DNA from: Desulfovirgula sp.
Lineage (GTDB): Bacteria > Bacillota > Desulfotomaculia > Desulfotomaculales > Nap2-2B
DNA: 40,920 nt
Direction of reading: 5' to 3'
Assembly: GCA_020725585.1 (NCBI GenBank)
Contig: DYES01000031.1
Coordinates: 64,889-105,808, forward strand
Notes under the pieces: model-generated
The model's input: the letters and a program-made list of their open reading frames with translations, nothing else
Told to the model about the DNA's origin: nothing
Database searches by the model: none
Translations under genes and position numbers: made by a program
In this document: piece after piece, positions 9,996-18,056 of the stretch
How the letters are laid out: each line of letters opens with the position of its first letter
Position numbering within the stretch: the stretch's first letter is position 1

Positions 9996-10517
9996 TTACT
10001 TCTGGGCGGCCAGGTAGCCGGCCACACCCAGCTGGGCCAGGCGGGCCGCCTTGGCTTCCACACCAGAGGCCAGTTCCATTTTGTACTGAATTAACTTTTC
10101 CCTTACCGACGGGTCGGCGATGCTGATGATCCGGGCCGCCAGCAGGGCCGCATTCTTTGCCCCGTTGATGGCCACCGCGGCCACCGGAACCCCCGCCGGC
10201 ATTTGCACGATAGAATAAAGGGCGTCCACCCCGTTTAAAGCCCCCGTCTGAACGGGCACCCCAATGACCGGCAGATGCGTGTAGGCCGCTAAAACGCCGG
10301 GTAGATGGGCCGCCCCCCCGGCGGCGGCAATAATCGCCAGCAGGCCCCGCTCCGCCGCCGACCTGGCGTACTCCGCCGCTTTTTCCGGAGTGCGGTGGGC
10401 GGAAGCAATGACCACCTCGTAAGCAATCCCCAATTGCTCCAGCATCTCACAGGCTCCCTGGATAACGGGAAGATCGGAATCGCTCCCCACAACTACGCCA
10501 ACCAAAAGATCGGCCAT
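9996..10517 (-). CDS. purE: 5-(carboxyamino)imidazole ribonucleotide mutase, class I
   Basis: It moves the carboxyl group of N5-CAIR to give CAIR. The 173-residue protein shows VGSDSDLPVIQGAC, ASAHRTPEKA, AAAGGAAHLPGVLAA, LPVIGVPVQT and SIVQMPAGVPVA, which is the bacterial class I pattern. Class I PurE normally works with PurK, and no purK is in this window. The ATG start has AGGAGG eight to nine bases upstream; that site overlaps the guaA stop codon, 13 bp away. A GTG two codons earlier is only three bases from the AGGAGG and is unlikely. Confidence 0.96.
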   Translation of the reverse strand: MADLLVGVVVGSDSDLPVIQGACEMLEQLGIAYEVVIASAHRTPEKAAEYARSAAERGLLAIIAAAGGAAHLPGVLAAYTHLPVIGVPVQTGALNGVDALYSIVQMPAGVPVAAVAINGAKNAALLAARIISIADPSVREKLIQYKMELASGVEAKAARLAQLGVAGYLAAQK

Positions 10518-10530
10518 GAACACCTACCTC

Positions 10531-12069
10531 CTATTCCCACTCGATAGTGGCCGGGGGCTTGGACGTTATATCGTAAACCACACGGTTAACCCCGGGCACT
10601 TCATTGACGATGCGGCTAGAGATCCGCTCCAGTACTTCGTAAGGGAGGCGCGCCCAGTCCGCCGTCATGGCGTCCTGGCTGGTGACCGCCCTCACCACCA
10701 CGGTGAAGCCGTAAGTGCGCTCATCCCCCATGACGCCTACGCTTTGCATGTTCGTTAGCACGGCAAAGTACTGCCAGATGTCCCGGTGCAGCCCTGCCTC
10801 CTTAATTTCCGCCGTTAGAATCGCATCCGCTTCTCTTAAAAGATCCAGCCGCTCCCTGGTGACTTCCCCTAAAATGCGAACGGCCAGCCCCGGCCCTGGA
10901 AAAGGCTGGCGCCAGATTACTTCTTCGGGCAGGCCCAACTCCAGGCCCAGCGCGCGCACCTCATCTTTAAACAGCCAGCGCAGAGGCTCGATCAGCTTTA
11001 AACGCATGTCTTCCGGCAACCCGCCCACATTGTGGTGAGTCTTGATCACCGCCGCAGTGGCCGTACCGCTCTCCACTACGTCGGGATAAAGCGTGCCCTG
11101 GACCAAAAAATCCACCTCTCCCGCTTTGCGGGCTTCTTCTTCAAAAATGCGGATGAACTGCTCGCCGATGATCTTCCGTTTGCGTTCCGGGTCGGCAACG
11201 CCCCTTAAGCGGTCAAGAAACCTTTCGGCAGCGTCAACGTAAACCAGCACCATGCCAAACCTGTTCTTAAAGGTGTCGATTACCTGCTCCGGCTCACCTT
11301 TGCGTAGCAGGCCGTGGTTGACAAAAACACAGCGCAAGCGGTCGCCGATGGCCCGGTGAACCAGCACAGCGGCAACTGAAGAATCCACCCCGCCGCTCAA
11401 AGCGCAAATCGCCCGGCCATTTCCCACCCGCTCCTTGATCTCTTCCACGGCGCGCAAGATAAAGGAGCCCATCGTCCACAGGCCCTGACACTTACAGACA
11501 CGGTAGAGGAAATTTTCAAAGATTGCCTTGCCTTTAGGAGTATGGGCCACTTCCGGGTGAAACTGGACGCCGTAAATTTTCTTTTCTTCGTTGGCGATGG
11601 CGGCCACCGGTGCCTGCGCTGTCCGGGCGATCGTCTTAAACCCGGGAGGCGCCGCTTCTACCCTGTCGCCGTGGCTCATCCAGCACTGCTCTTTTGGCCC
11701 AAGGCCCTGCAAAATCTGATCAGGATCCAGCACCTCCAGGGTGGCCCGCCCATACTCTCTGTATTCGGCCGGGGCCACCGAACCGCCCAGCTGTCGGGCC
11801 ATCAACTGCATCCCGTAACAGATTCCCAAAATAGGGATGCCCAGATCATAAATGCCCGGGTCGCACGTGGGCGCCCCTTCCTGGCAGACGCTGGCGGGCC
11901 CTCCGGAAAAAACGATCCCCTGTGGGGAGCGCGCCTTAATTTCGGCAAGGGAGGTATGATACGGAAGCATTTCGCAAAAAACCTTACATTCCCTGATGCG
12001 CCGGGCAATCAGGTGGCTGTACTGGCCCCCAAAATCCAAAACAATAACCATTTCTGCTTGCGGCTGCAT
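10531..12069 (-). CDS. guaA: GMP synthase (glutamine-hydrolysing)
   Basis: It aminates XMP to GMP using glutamine and ATP. The N-terminal class I amidotransferase domain (residues 1-190) has the nucleophile in [10 protein letters not shown] and the His-Glu pair in [11 protein letters not shown]. The ATP pyrophosphatase domain has the P-loop-like [12 protein letters not shown], and the dimerisation domain ends in KPPATIEWE, the canonical C-terminus. I use the ATG giving [16 protein letters not shown] (512 residues). A TTG six codons upstream is also in frame, and ribosome sites are modest for both. It lies 43 bp after hpt and 13 bp before purE. Confidence 0.97.
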   Translation of the reverse strand: MQPQAEMVIVLDFGGQYSHLIARRIRECKVFCEMLPYHTSLAEIKARSPQGIVFSGGPASVCQEGAPTCDPGIYDLGIPILGICYGMQLMARQLGGSVAPAEYREYGRATLEVLDPDQILQGLGPKEQCWMSHGDRVEAAPPGFKTIARTAQAPVAAIANEEKKIYGVQFHPEVAHTPKGKAIFENFLYRVCKCQGLWTMGSFILRAVEEIKERVGNGRAICALSGGVDSSVAAVLVHRAIGDRLRCVFVNHGLLRKGEPEQVIDTFKNRFGMVLVYVDAAERFLDRLRGVADPERKRKIIGEQFIRIFEEEARKAGEVDFLVQGTLYPDVVESGTATAAVIKTHHNVGGLPEDMRLKLIEPLRWLFKDEVRALGLELGLPEEVIWRQPFPGPGLAVRILGEVTRERLDLLREADAILTAEIKEAGLHRDIWQYFAVLTNMQSVGVMGDERTYGFTVVVRAVTSQDAMTADWARLPYEVLERISSRIVNEVPGVNRVVYDITSKPPATIEWE

Positions 12070-12112
12070 TTTCTTTCGTTCCCCCAACGAAACTTAAACG
12101 CAAGATGCCTGG

Positions 12113-12640
12113 TTACCTTGCGTACACTTCTCGTTTTAACACCATAATGTCCCGAAAATAACGATAGTGACCGTTATAATCCAGCCCGTAACCGACCACA
12201 AATTCATCCGGGATTACAAAGCCGTTGTAGTCAATCTTGACCTCGACCAGCCGGCGGCTGGGCTTGTCCAGCAACGTGCAAACCTTCAGGCTGGCCGGCT
12301 CCCGGGCGCGCAAATTCTCCCTCAGGTAGTTTAAAGTAAGGCCGGTGTCCACAATATCTTCCACAATCAGCACGTGCAGTCCTTCTATGCTCTGGTCCAG
12401 ATCTTTCAAGATGCGCACCGCGCCGGAGGATTCGCTGGCGTTGCCGTAGCTGGAAACGGCAATGAAATCCAGCTGGACCGGAATAGTCAGGTAGCGCACC
12501 AGGTCCGCCAGGAAAATAAAAGCCCCTTTCAGGATGCCCACCAGTAAAGGGTCTTGCCCGGCGTAATCCGAAGAAATCTGCCCGGCGATTTGCCGCACCC
12601 GGCTTTGGATCTCTTCTTCCGTCAGCAGTATTTTTTGCAT
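12113..12640 (-). CDS. hpt: Hypoxanthine phosphoribosyltransferase
   Basis: It salvages hypoxanthine (and guanine) to IMP/GMP with PRPP. Family features are LVGILKGAFIFLADLVRYL near the N-terminus, the PRPP-binding loop VLIVEDIVDTGLTLNYL, and KIDYNGFVIPDEFVVGYGLDY near the C-terminus. I use the ATG giving MQKILLTEEEIQ (175 residues), which matches the usual N-terminus. The frame is open to an ATG at 12676, about 24 bases after the predicted transcription start, so a form twelve residues longer is possible. It is the first gene of the purine operon, placing salvage ahead of de novo synthesis. Confidence 0.93.
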   Translation of the reverse strand: MQKILLTEEEIQSRVRQIAGQISSDYAGQDPLLVGILKGAFIFLADLVRYLTIPVQLDFIAVSSYGNASESSGAVRILKDLDQSIEGLHVLIVEDIVDTGLTLNYLRENLRAREPASLKVCTLLDKPSRRLVEVKIDYNGFVIPDEFVVGYGLDYNGHYRYFRDIMVLKREVYAR

Positions 12641-12706
12641 GTGGGGATGCAAGCCCTTCACCCCCGTAAAACGCATTCTTTCTTCGACCTGCTTAAACCG
12701 AAGTCA

Positions 12707-12736
12707 ATTATAACAGGGCAGGAGCAAGATAGTCAA
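12707..12736 (-). promoter_or_regulatory. Sigma-A-type promoter of the hpt-guaA-pur operon
   Basis: On the minus strand, TTGACT at 12736-12731 is followed by an 18-bp spacer and a perfect TATAAT at 12712-12707. Transcription should begin near 12700, leaving a 25- or 60-base leader depending on the hpt start. No purine riboswitch or attenuator hairpin fits in so short a leader, so any control would have to be at the promoter. Confidence 0.75.
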
Positions 12737-12784
12737 TCAAAGGTTCAACTTTATTTTAATCTGAACGTGAACATATTTGCAATC

Positions 12785-13480
12785 TCAACTTTTCAACGGG
12801 GGCTCGATTTTTATCGTCTGATCGTAATCCCAAAATTTCAAAAAAATGGTCGGCAGGTTTTTCACGTCGGATCCCGCGGGTTGCAGGAAAACCTGACGGA
12901 TGCGCCGGTCGTGCACGTCAATCCACATCCTGCACTGGTATTCCCGGTCCTTTTCGTTGAGCGGCAATTGGTGCAGCCGCGGCCGGAAATCCAGCAAAAA
13001 CATTTTACCCTCTTCGCTCTTTTCCCGCCCGCGGTAATGGATGTCACCCACACTTTTAAAGTTTAAAAAATTTAAAGGCGCCAGTTCCATTACGTACAAT
13101 TGTGCCTGGCCCAGCCGGTCGCCCTTGAGGGCCAGCCATTTTTTCGTCCAGATATCCTTCATGTAGGTGGTTTCCCCGATTTGGATGAATTCTACCGGTG
13201 TATTATACATCTTTCCCTGCAGATGGATGAGGTTGGGGCTCATCCATTCCCCTCCCACCTGGCTTAAGATCCCCTGGTTCTCCGTTTTTACCTCTACCTG
13301 GTAGCGAAAGCTTTTGCTCGCCAGCGTTTCCTTTACCGCCTGCGCAAACAGCTGCTCCGGAACAATTTTTTCCCCGGCGAAAAAACCAGCCCAAATGTAG
13401 GCGAAAAAGGCCAGCAAAAGGAGGCCGAAAACCGCCAGCAGGCTTCTTCCCCGAATTGCTAAAAACAAACGTGTATTCAT
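12785..13480 (-). CDS. Membrane-anchored protein, possibly LolA/LppX-like fold
   Basis: No specific function is recognised. The 231-residue protein starts MNTRLFLAIRGR and has one hydrophobic segment at about residues 15-35 (LLAVFGLLLLAFFAYIWAGFF) without a lipobox cysteine. It is therefore probably anchored in the membrane with the rest outside. The exterior part alternates short beta-like stretches (FRYQVEVKTENQG, GEWMSPNLIHLQGKMY, TTYMKDIWTKKWLAL, YQCRMWIDVHDRRIRQVFL). This is the style of LolA/LppX-type half-barrel proteins that carry lipids, but the assignment is inference. The ATG start has AAAGGG eight bases upstream. It precedes the purine operon promoter and is probably transcribed separately. 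Confidence 0.7.
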   Translation of the reverse strand: MNTRLFLAIRGRSLLAVFGLLLLAFFAYIWAGFFAGEKIVPEQLFAQAVKETLASKSFRYQVEVKTENQGILSQVGGEWMSPNLIHLQGKMYNTPVEFIQIGETTYMKDIWTKKWLALKGDRLGQAQLYVMELAPLNFLNFKSVGDIHYRGREKSEEGKMFLLDFRPRLHQLPLNEKDREYQCRMWIDVHDRRIRQVFLQPAGSDVKNLPTIFLKFWDYDQTIKIEPPLKS

Positions 13481-13540
13481 GTCTACCACCCTTTAAGAAT
13501 TTACTAAATATTGGTTATTACCTTTCTCCAGCGAACTCTC

Positions 13541-13594
13541 ACCTGGCGTTCGTCCAACGTCGCTTCAAATGCTCCATTTGGACAAACGCCGGGT
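13541..13594. repeat. 17-bp imperfect inverted repeat, possible terminator or palindromic element
   Basis: The arms at 13541-13557 and 13578-13594 pair over 17 positions with one mismatch and one G-T, separated by 20 bases. The core arm is GGCGTTCGTCC. It lies between the yqhV-like stop and the next minus-strand gene. There is no clear run of T on either side, so it is not a classical terminator. The same 11-base core occurs in one arm of the hairpin at 36535-36633, which suggests a shared repeat family. Confidence 0.55.
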
Positions 13595-13636
13595 TTTGCA
13601 GATCGAAAGCAAAGGTTATATACGAATTCCGCTTTG

Positions 13637-13912
13637 TTAAATTCTGTTTACGCCGATAAAAATCAAAATTACCCCCAGCAAAATAATGGCCATGGTAGAA
13701 GGTGAAGCCCGGCTGGCTAAACCCACCAGGCCCAGGCTGGTGGTGGTGAGCAGGACGGTGGGGCCCACCAAAGCCAGCGTGCAGTTAATTTTAAAGGCCG
13801 TCTCCACGCGGTTAAAATACAACATCAAAAGGGCGGCGCTAAACTCGATAGATGCCGATAAAATGCGCAACGCGGCCATCGAAAAAACGATCTGGTCGAA
13901 CAGAAAGAACAT
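13637..13912 (-). CDS. yqhV: YqhV-like membrane protein (DUF2619)
   Basis: The 91-residue protein has three hydrophobic segments at about residues 8-28, 38-60 and 70-90. It resembles the YqhV/DUF2619 family of spore-formers: an N-terminal MFFLFDQIVFSMAALRILSASIE, then FNRVETAFKIN, ALVGPTVLLTTTSLGLVGLA and a C-terminal ILIFIGVNRI. In Bacillus and many clostridia yqhV lies beside the spoIIIA operon. Here it stands alone between a hypothetical gene and a divergent transporter. The start is an ATG with AGGTGG seven bases upstream; an in-frame start six codons earlier lacks a site. The function is unknown. Confidence 0.75.
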   Translation of the reverse strand: MFFLFDQIVFSMAALRILSASIEFSAALLMLYFNRVETAFKINCTLALVGPTVLLTTTSLGLVGLASRASPSTMAIILLGVILIFIGVNRI

Positions 13913-14015
13913 TTTCAAGCCACCTGCCAAAAAATAGAACTTACCACCTATAATTTCATATGTTCCGAAGCGATAAGAAATGCATACCTTTCGAAGGAAA
14001 GGAAAAAATGTTCAT

Positions 14016-14036
14016 GTACTCACCTGTTTGTACTCA
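14016..14036. promoter_or_regulatory. GTACTCA direct repeat ahead of the MFS gene
   Basis: GTACTCA occurs at 14016-14022 and again at 14030-14036, a 14-bp period, 26 bases before the transporter start. A spaced direct repeat in this position could be an operator, but no regulator gene lies next to it. A possible TATAAT is at 13949-13954 without a good -35. Confidence 0.3.
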
Positions 14037-14062
14037 TCTCTTTAATGAAGGGACAAGTTCCG

Positions 14063-15370
14063 ATGAAAGAACATAACGGTACGCAAGGGGCGTTTACGCC
14101 CCCCGTGCTGGCCGCTTTGAGCAGCGTCCCTTTTATCATGGTCCTGGGCAACTCCTTGCTGATCCCGGTGCTGCCGGCCATTAAAAACGCCCTGCACCTT
14201 ACCCAGTTTAAGGTGAGTTTGCTGATTACCCTGTTTTCCGTCCCGGCCGGCCTGATCATCCCCCTGGCCGGTTTTTTATCCGACCGCTACGGACGCAAGA
14301 AGGTAATCATCCCTTCCCTCCTTCTCTACGGCCTGGGGGGCGTCATGGCGGGATTGACGGCCCTCTTCATCGAGGAGATCACTTATCCGCTGATCTTGGG
14401 CGGACGCATTTTGCAGGGCATCGGCGCGGCCGGGACAGCCCCCATCGCCATGGCTCTTTGCGGGGATCTTTTTGCCGGCAAATGGCGCTCCCAGGCGCTG
14501 GGAATTATTGAGGCGGCCAACGGCTTCGGCAAAGTGGTGAGCCCCGTCCTGGGCGCGGTGCTGGGCTTAATTGCCTGGTACGCCGCCTTTCTTTTCTTTC
14601 CCCTGGCCGTAATTCCGGCCGTCGCCGGAATGTGGCTGCTGGTAAAAGAGCCCCGGGGGAAGCAGGCCACCCAAAGTATAGGCCAGTACATCAAATCTTT
14701 TGGCGGAATCTTTGAAAAAAGGTCGGTTATGCTGCTCACCTCCTTCTTTGGAGGAATGATGGCCCTGCTGCTTTTATTCGGAGTGCTGTTCTTTTTGTCT
14801 GAACATCTGGAAGCCGTCTTTCGCTACAACGGCATCCGGAAAGGGGCCGCCCTGGCCGTTCCGGTTTTATTCATGTCAGCAACCTCATATGTTACCGGCA
14901 CCCTCATCAAAAAGAAGGCGGGATTGATGAAATGGCTGGTGGTGGCCGGCTTGGGCTTAACCGCCCTTTCTCTGGCGGCGCTGGGAATGTTTCAAAAAAC
15001 AACTTTTTTCTTCGTCGCCATTTCTCTGGCCGGGGTGGGCACGGGACTGACGCTGCCCTGCCTGAATACCATCATCACCAGCTCCACGGCAAGCGAAAAG
15101 CGGGGGCTGGTTACCTCCCTCTACGGAAGCGTGCGTTTCTTCGGCGTGGCCATCGGCCCGCCGCTCTTCGGCCTGCTCATAGGCAGGGGGCAGCCGTTTA
15201 TGTTCTGGAGCGGTGCGGGCATGGCCGCTGCGGCTGCCCTGCTGGCGGCACTTTTCATTCGCGCCCGGGACATCGCCCTGGGCGCGGGTACGCCCCAAGC
15301 CGGGGAAAAGACAACCAGTAAGCCGCCCCAATATCCAACACTCAGCCCGGCTCGGAAACCCACCAGATAA
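14063..15370 (+). CDS. MFS transporter, drug-efflux type
   Basis: This is a major facilitator, 435 residues, with about twelve hydrophobic segments. Motif A between the second and third helices reads GFLSDRYGRKKVI (around residues 70-83), typical of drug:H+ antiporters. The pattern GRILQGIGAAGTAPIAMAL fits motif B in helix 4, and motif C-like glycine/proline spacing follows (SPVLGAVLGLIAWYAAF). The substrate cannot be told. I use the ATG giving MKEHNGTQGAFTPP because GAAGGGA lies nine bases upstream. An ATG six codons earlier has no ribosome site. The gene diverges from the yqhV-like gene. Confidence 0.88.
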   Translation: MKEHNGTQGAFTPPVLAALSSVPFIMVLGNSLLIPVLPAIKNALHLTQFKVSLLITLFSVPAGLIIPLAGFLSDRYGRKKVIIPSLLLYGLGGVMAGLTALFIEEITYPLILGGRILQGIGAAGTAPIAMALCGDLFAGKWRSQALGIIEAANGFGKVVSPVLGAVLGLIAWYAAFLFFPLAVIPAVAGMWLLVKEPRGKQATQSIGQYIKSFGGIFEKRSVMLLTSFFGGMMALLLLFGVLFFLSEHLEAVFRYNGIRKGAALAVPVLFMSATSYVTGTLIKKKAGLMKWLVVAGLGLTALSLAALGMFQKTTFFFVAISLAGVGTGLTLPCLNTIITSSTASEKRGLVTSLYGSVRFFGVAIGPPLFGLLIGRGQPFMFWSGAGMAAAAALLAALFIRARDIALGAGTPQAGEKTTSKPPQYPTLSPARKPTR

Positions 15371-15541
15371 ATACCATTGATCCCTTTTATTGCTATCTTT
15401 TCCAGGGTAACTTCCTTCTCGGAGGCGGAATAATTTAGAACTAGGCTTTTGCAGAGTTATTGACGGCCAGGGCCAGATGGCAACTAAAAAGACGGGGGTG
15501 TCAGAAGAATTTAAAAACTCGGGAAAGGAGTTTAAAAAAAC

Positions 15542-16357
15542 ATGAACGGGCAAGCGCCTTTTAAAACCTGGAAAGAAATTTTAAATTTCCCCCTGGGCAA
15601 CAGGCAGCAAAAACCAAGAGAGCAAGGACTGACCATGATCATCGACAAAGGCCTGGGCCTGGGCGAAACGCGGGATTTGCTCCACCTTTGCGGCCAGTAC
15701 ATCGACTTTTTCAAGCTCGGTTTCGGCACCTCGGCCTTATATACACCGGAAATCCTGGAGGAAAAAATTCAGTTAGTGAAATCCTTTGACATTGAAATCT
15801 ATCCGGGCGGCACATTTTTAGAGATTGCCATTTTGCAAAACAAACTGAAAGAATATCTGTACACGGCCAAAAGTTTGGGCTTCACCGCCATCGAAGTCTC
15901 GGACGGAACGATCATCCTGAACAGCGAGGTGAGAGAAAAAGCAATCAATATGGCGGCCAGGCTGGGCTTCATCGTTCTCACGGAAGTAGGCAAAAAAGAC
16001 CGCACAGAGCGGCGAACTCCTTATCAGCTAGCTAAACAAATTAAACAAGATCTCGATCAGGGAGCCTACCGGGTAATCATAGAAGGGCGTGACTCGGGAA
16101 TCAACTCTGGTATTTACGACGAACGGGGCTGTTTTTTGCAAAGTGAACTGGAAGAACTGCTCTCTTACCTTGCGGATTACCAAAAGCTGATCTGGGAGGC
16201 GCCTTTAAAAAGCCAGCAACAGGAATTAATTTTGAAGTTCGGACCGGACGTTAACCTGGGCAACATCCCGCCGCACGAGGTAATGGCGCTGGAAGCCTTA
16301 AGGGTCGGCCTGCGCTCGGATACGCTCAAAGCCGTCCTGGATTGTCAGGCAGGCTAA
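15542..16357 (+). CDS. comA: Phosphosulfolactate synthase (ComA family)
   Basis: It adds sulfite to phosphoenolpyruvate to give (R)-phosphosulfolactate. This is the first step towards coenzyme M in methanogens and towards sulfolactate in some spore-formers. The 271-residue TIM-barrel protein matches the family in MIIDKGLGLGETRDLL, YIDFFKLGFGTSALY, DIEIYPGGTFLEIA, GFTAIEVSDGTI and VLTEVGKKD. The ATG has GGAG eleven bases upstream. An internal ATG at TMIIDKG would give a shorter form, but the N-terminal extension is usual. No comB/comC-like phosphatase or dehydrogenase lies nearby, so the rest of the pathway is elsewhere or absent. In a spore-former sulfolactate is the more likely product (inference). 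Confidence 0.9.
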   Translation: MNGQAPFKTWKEILNFPLGNRQQKPREQGLTMIIDKGLGLGETRDLLHLCGQYIDFFKLGFGTSALYTPEILEEKIQLVKSFDIEIYPGGTFLEIAILQNKLKEYLYTAKSLGFTAIEVSDGTIILNSEVREKAINMAARLGFIVLTEVGKKDRTERRTPYQLAKQIKQDLDQGAYRVIIEGRDSGINSGIYDERGCFLQSELEELLSYLADYQKLIWEAPLKSQQQELILKFGPDVNLGNIPPHEVMALEALRVGLRSDTLKAVLDCQAG

Positions 16358-16387
16358 GAAAACGCTAAGAAAATTCTCACCAGAAAA

Positions 16388-16421
16388 GGCAGCTACCTGG
16401 GGCAGCTGCCATATTTTTCTT
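16388..16421 (+). terminator. Rho-independent terminator after phosphosulfolactate synthase
   Basis: GGCAGCT (16388-16394) and AGCTGCC (16404-16410) form a perfect 7-bp stem with a nine-base loop, followed by ATATTTTTCTTCTT. It lies 30 bases after the comA stop, so the next plus-strand gene probably has its own start or is fed by read-through. Confidence 0.8.
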
Positions 16422-16469
16422 CTTCAGGGCATATATTTAAAAAAACCGTCTTGTCCGAGGCGAAGTTTT

Positions 16470-16925
16470 ATGTCCGGCGTCAACATGCTGGTTATTTTAT
16501 TGCTCATCGGGATTTTTGCTCGCTCCAACTTAATTGCCACAGCAGCCTGCATCCTGTTAATCCTGAAGTTTTTAAATTTAAACTTTATTTTCCCCTTGCT
16601 GGAAAAACGCGGGCTGGAGCTGGGCCTTCTTTTCCTGCTGCTTTCTATCCTGGTGCCGGTGGCCACCGGCAAAATCACCGAAAAGGAAATGCTTTACAAT
16701 TTTATGAGCCTGCCGGGAATTCTGGCGATCATCAGCGGTGCCCTGGCCACCTGCTTGAACAGCGAGGGCTTAAAACTGCTGCAGGTAGACCCGGAGATAA
16801 TTTTTGGCCTGGTGGTCGGTTCTATTTTCGGGATCACTTTTTTAGGTGGGATGCCGGTCGGGCCATTGATGGCCGCCGGGCTGGCGGCATTTTTTCTGAA
16901 TGTGATCAACTGGATAAAACATTAA
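16470..16925 (+). CDS. UPF0756 (DUF441) membrane protein
   Basis: The 151-residue protein has four hydrophobic helices at about residues 5-20, 25-45, 50-70 and 110-145. It matches the YtwI/YeaL family, with ILLLIGIFARSNLI, LEKRGLELGLLFLLLSILVPVATGKI and the glycine-rich GSIFGITFLGGMPVGPL. It has no known activity. GAGG lies nine bases before the ATG. It is separated from comA by a terminator and converges on the rluD-type gene. Confidence 0.88.
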   Translation: MSGVNMLVILLLIGIFARSNLIATAACILLILKFLNLNFIFPLLEKRGLELGLLFLLLSILVPVATGKITEKEMLYNFMSLPGILAIISGALATCLNSEGLKLLQVDPEIIFGLVVGSIFGITFLGGMPVGPLMAAGLAAFFLNVINWIKH

Positions 16926-17007
16926 GCGCGCCTTCTGCTCTGACTTTTCCCGCACCGGAGTAAACCGGACGAAGAAAAAGCAGTGCCCGCGGGGCCGGTT
17001 TTCACTT

Positions 17008-18012
17008 TTATGGCGGCGCCACGCCTGGCGGCAATGCTAAAACATGTGGCCCGCCCCTTTTCTCGCCAGCGGGAGGCAATAAATTTCCCGACCCAGGTCC
17101 TGCAAAGGCATGCTCCCGCAAAAATTCGGCCAGCTCGGTGGGCAGGGGGGCCGAAAATTCCAGGTACTCCTTCGTCCGGGGGTGCGTGAAACCAAGAACG
17201 GCGGCGTGCAGGAACTGGCCCTGGAGGCCGTAATGATTTCTTTTGGGGGCGTATTTATTGTCCCCCACCAGCGGGTGGCCCAGATAGGCCATATGCACGC
17301 GGATCTGGTGGGTGCGGCCGGTCTCCAGGCGGACATTCAAAAGCGTGAATTCCGGGAACCTTTGCACCACCTGGTAATGCGTAACGGCCGGTTTCCCCCC
17401 GGCCACCACGGCCATCCGCTGCCTGTCCCTGGGGTGCCGGCCGATGGGCGCTGCAATGGTCCCGGTGTCCTCTTGGAAACACCCGTGCGCCAGGGCCAGG
17501 TAGCGGCGAACCACCCGGCGATCTTTCAGCTGCCGGGCCAATTCCAGGTGGGCGGCGTCATTTTTGGCCACCATCAGCAGGCCGGAGGTGTCTTTATCCA
17601 GCCTGTGCACGACGCCGGGGCGCAACACTCCACCGATCCCGGATAGATCCCGGCAGTGGTAAAGAAGGGCATTGACCAGCGTACCGGAATAGTTTCCCTC
17701 CGCCGGGTGCACCACCATTCCCCGGGGCTTATTAATGACAATGACGTCTCCGTCTTCATAGTAAATATCCAGCGGGATCGGCTGCGCTTCCACCTTTAGC
17801 TCTTCCGGGTAAGGCACGCAGAGCAAAACCTCGTCCCCCGGTTTTAAGCGGTAGCCCGCCTTAGCAGGGTCATTATTCACCTTGACCAGCCCTTCGCCAA
17901 TCAACCGCTGGAGATAAGAGCGGCTAAACTCAGGGTTTTCCCTGGCCAGGAACACGTCCAGGCGCATCCCCGCTTTTGCCTGGTCGATTTCGTAATAGTT
18001 GACGGCTAACAT
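17008..18012 (-). CDS. RluA-family 23S rRNA pseudouridine synthase (RluD/YlyB type)
   Basis: It converts uridines in large-subunit rRNA to pseudouridine. An N-terminal S4 RNA-binding domain (MRLDVFLARENPEFSRSYL, residues ~16-60) precedes the catalytic domain with GVVHRLDKDTSGLLMVAK, whose Asp is the nucleophile, and RTHQIRVHMAYLGHPLVGD. I use the ATG giving MLAVNYYEIDQ (334 residues), with GGAG six bases upstream. The frame is open a further 38 codons into lspA, but that stretch lacks family features. It follows lspA by 44 bp, the standard lspA-rluD-type arrangement that leads to the pyr operon in many Firmicutes. Here no pyr genes follow. Confidence 0.93.
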   Translation of the reverse strand: MLAVNYYEIDQAKAGMRLDVFLARENPEFSRSYLQRLIGEGLVKVNNDPAKAGYRLKPGDEVLLCVPYPEELKVEAQPIPLDIYYEDGDVIVINKPRGMVVHPAEGNYSGTLVNALLYHCRDLSGIGGVLRPGVVHRLDKDTSGLLMVAKNDAAHLELARQLKDRRVVRRYLALAHGCFQEDTGTIAAPIGRHPRDRQRMAVVAGGKPAVTHYQVVQRFPEFTLLNVRLETGRTHQIRVHMAYLGHPLVGDNKYAPKRNHYGLQGQFLHAAVLGFTHPRTKEYLEFSAPLPTELAEFLREHAFAGPGSGNLLPPAGEKRGGPHVLALPPGVAPP

Positions 18013-18056
18013 TTGACTCTCCAAATTGACTTGTTTGCCTGCGCTCTTTTGCTTAC

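Noticed and set aside
13988-14003. CCTTTC/GAAAGG hairpin as a terminator
   Set aside because: Followed by A rather than T on the plus strand, and no gene end precedes it there.
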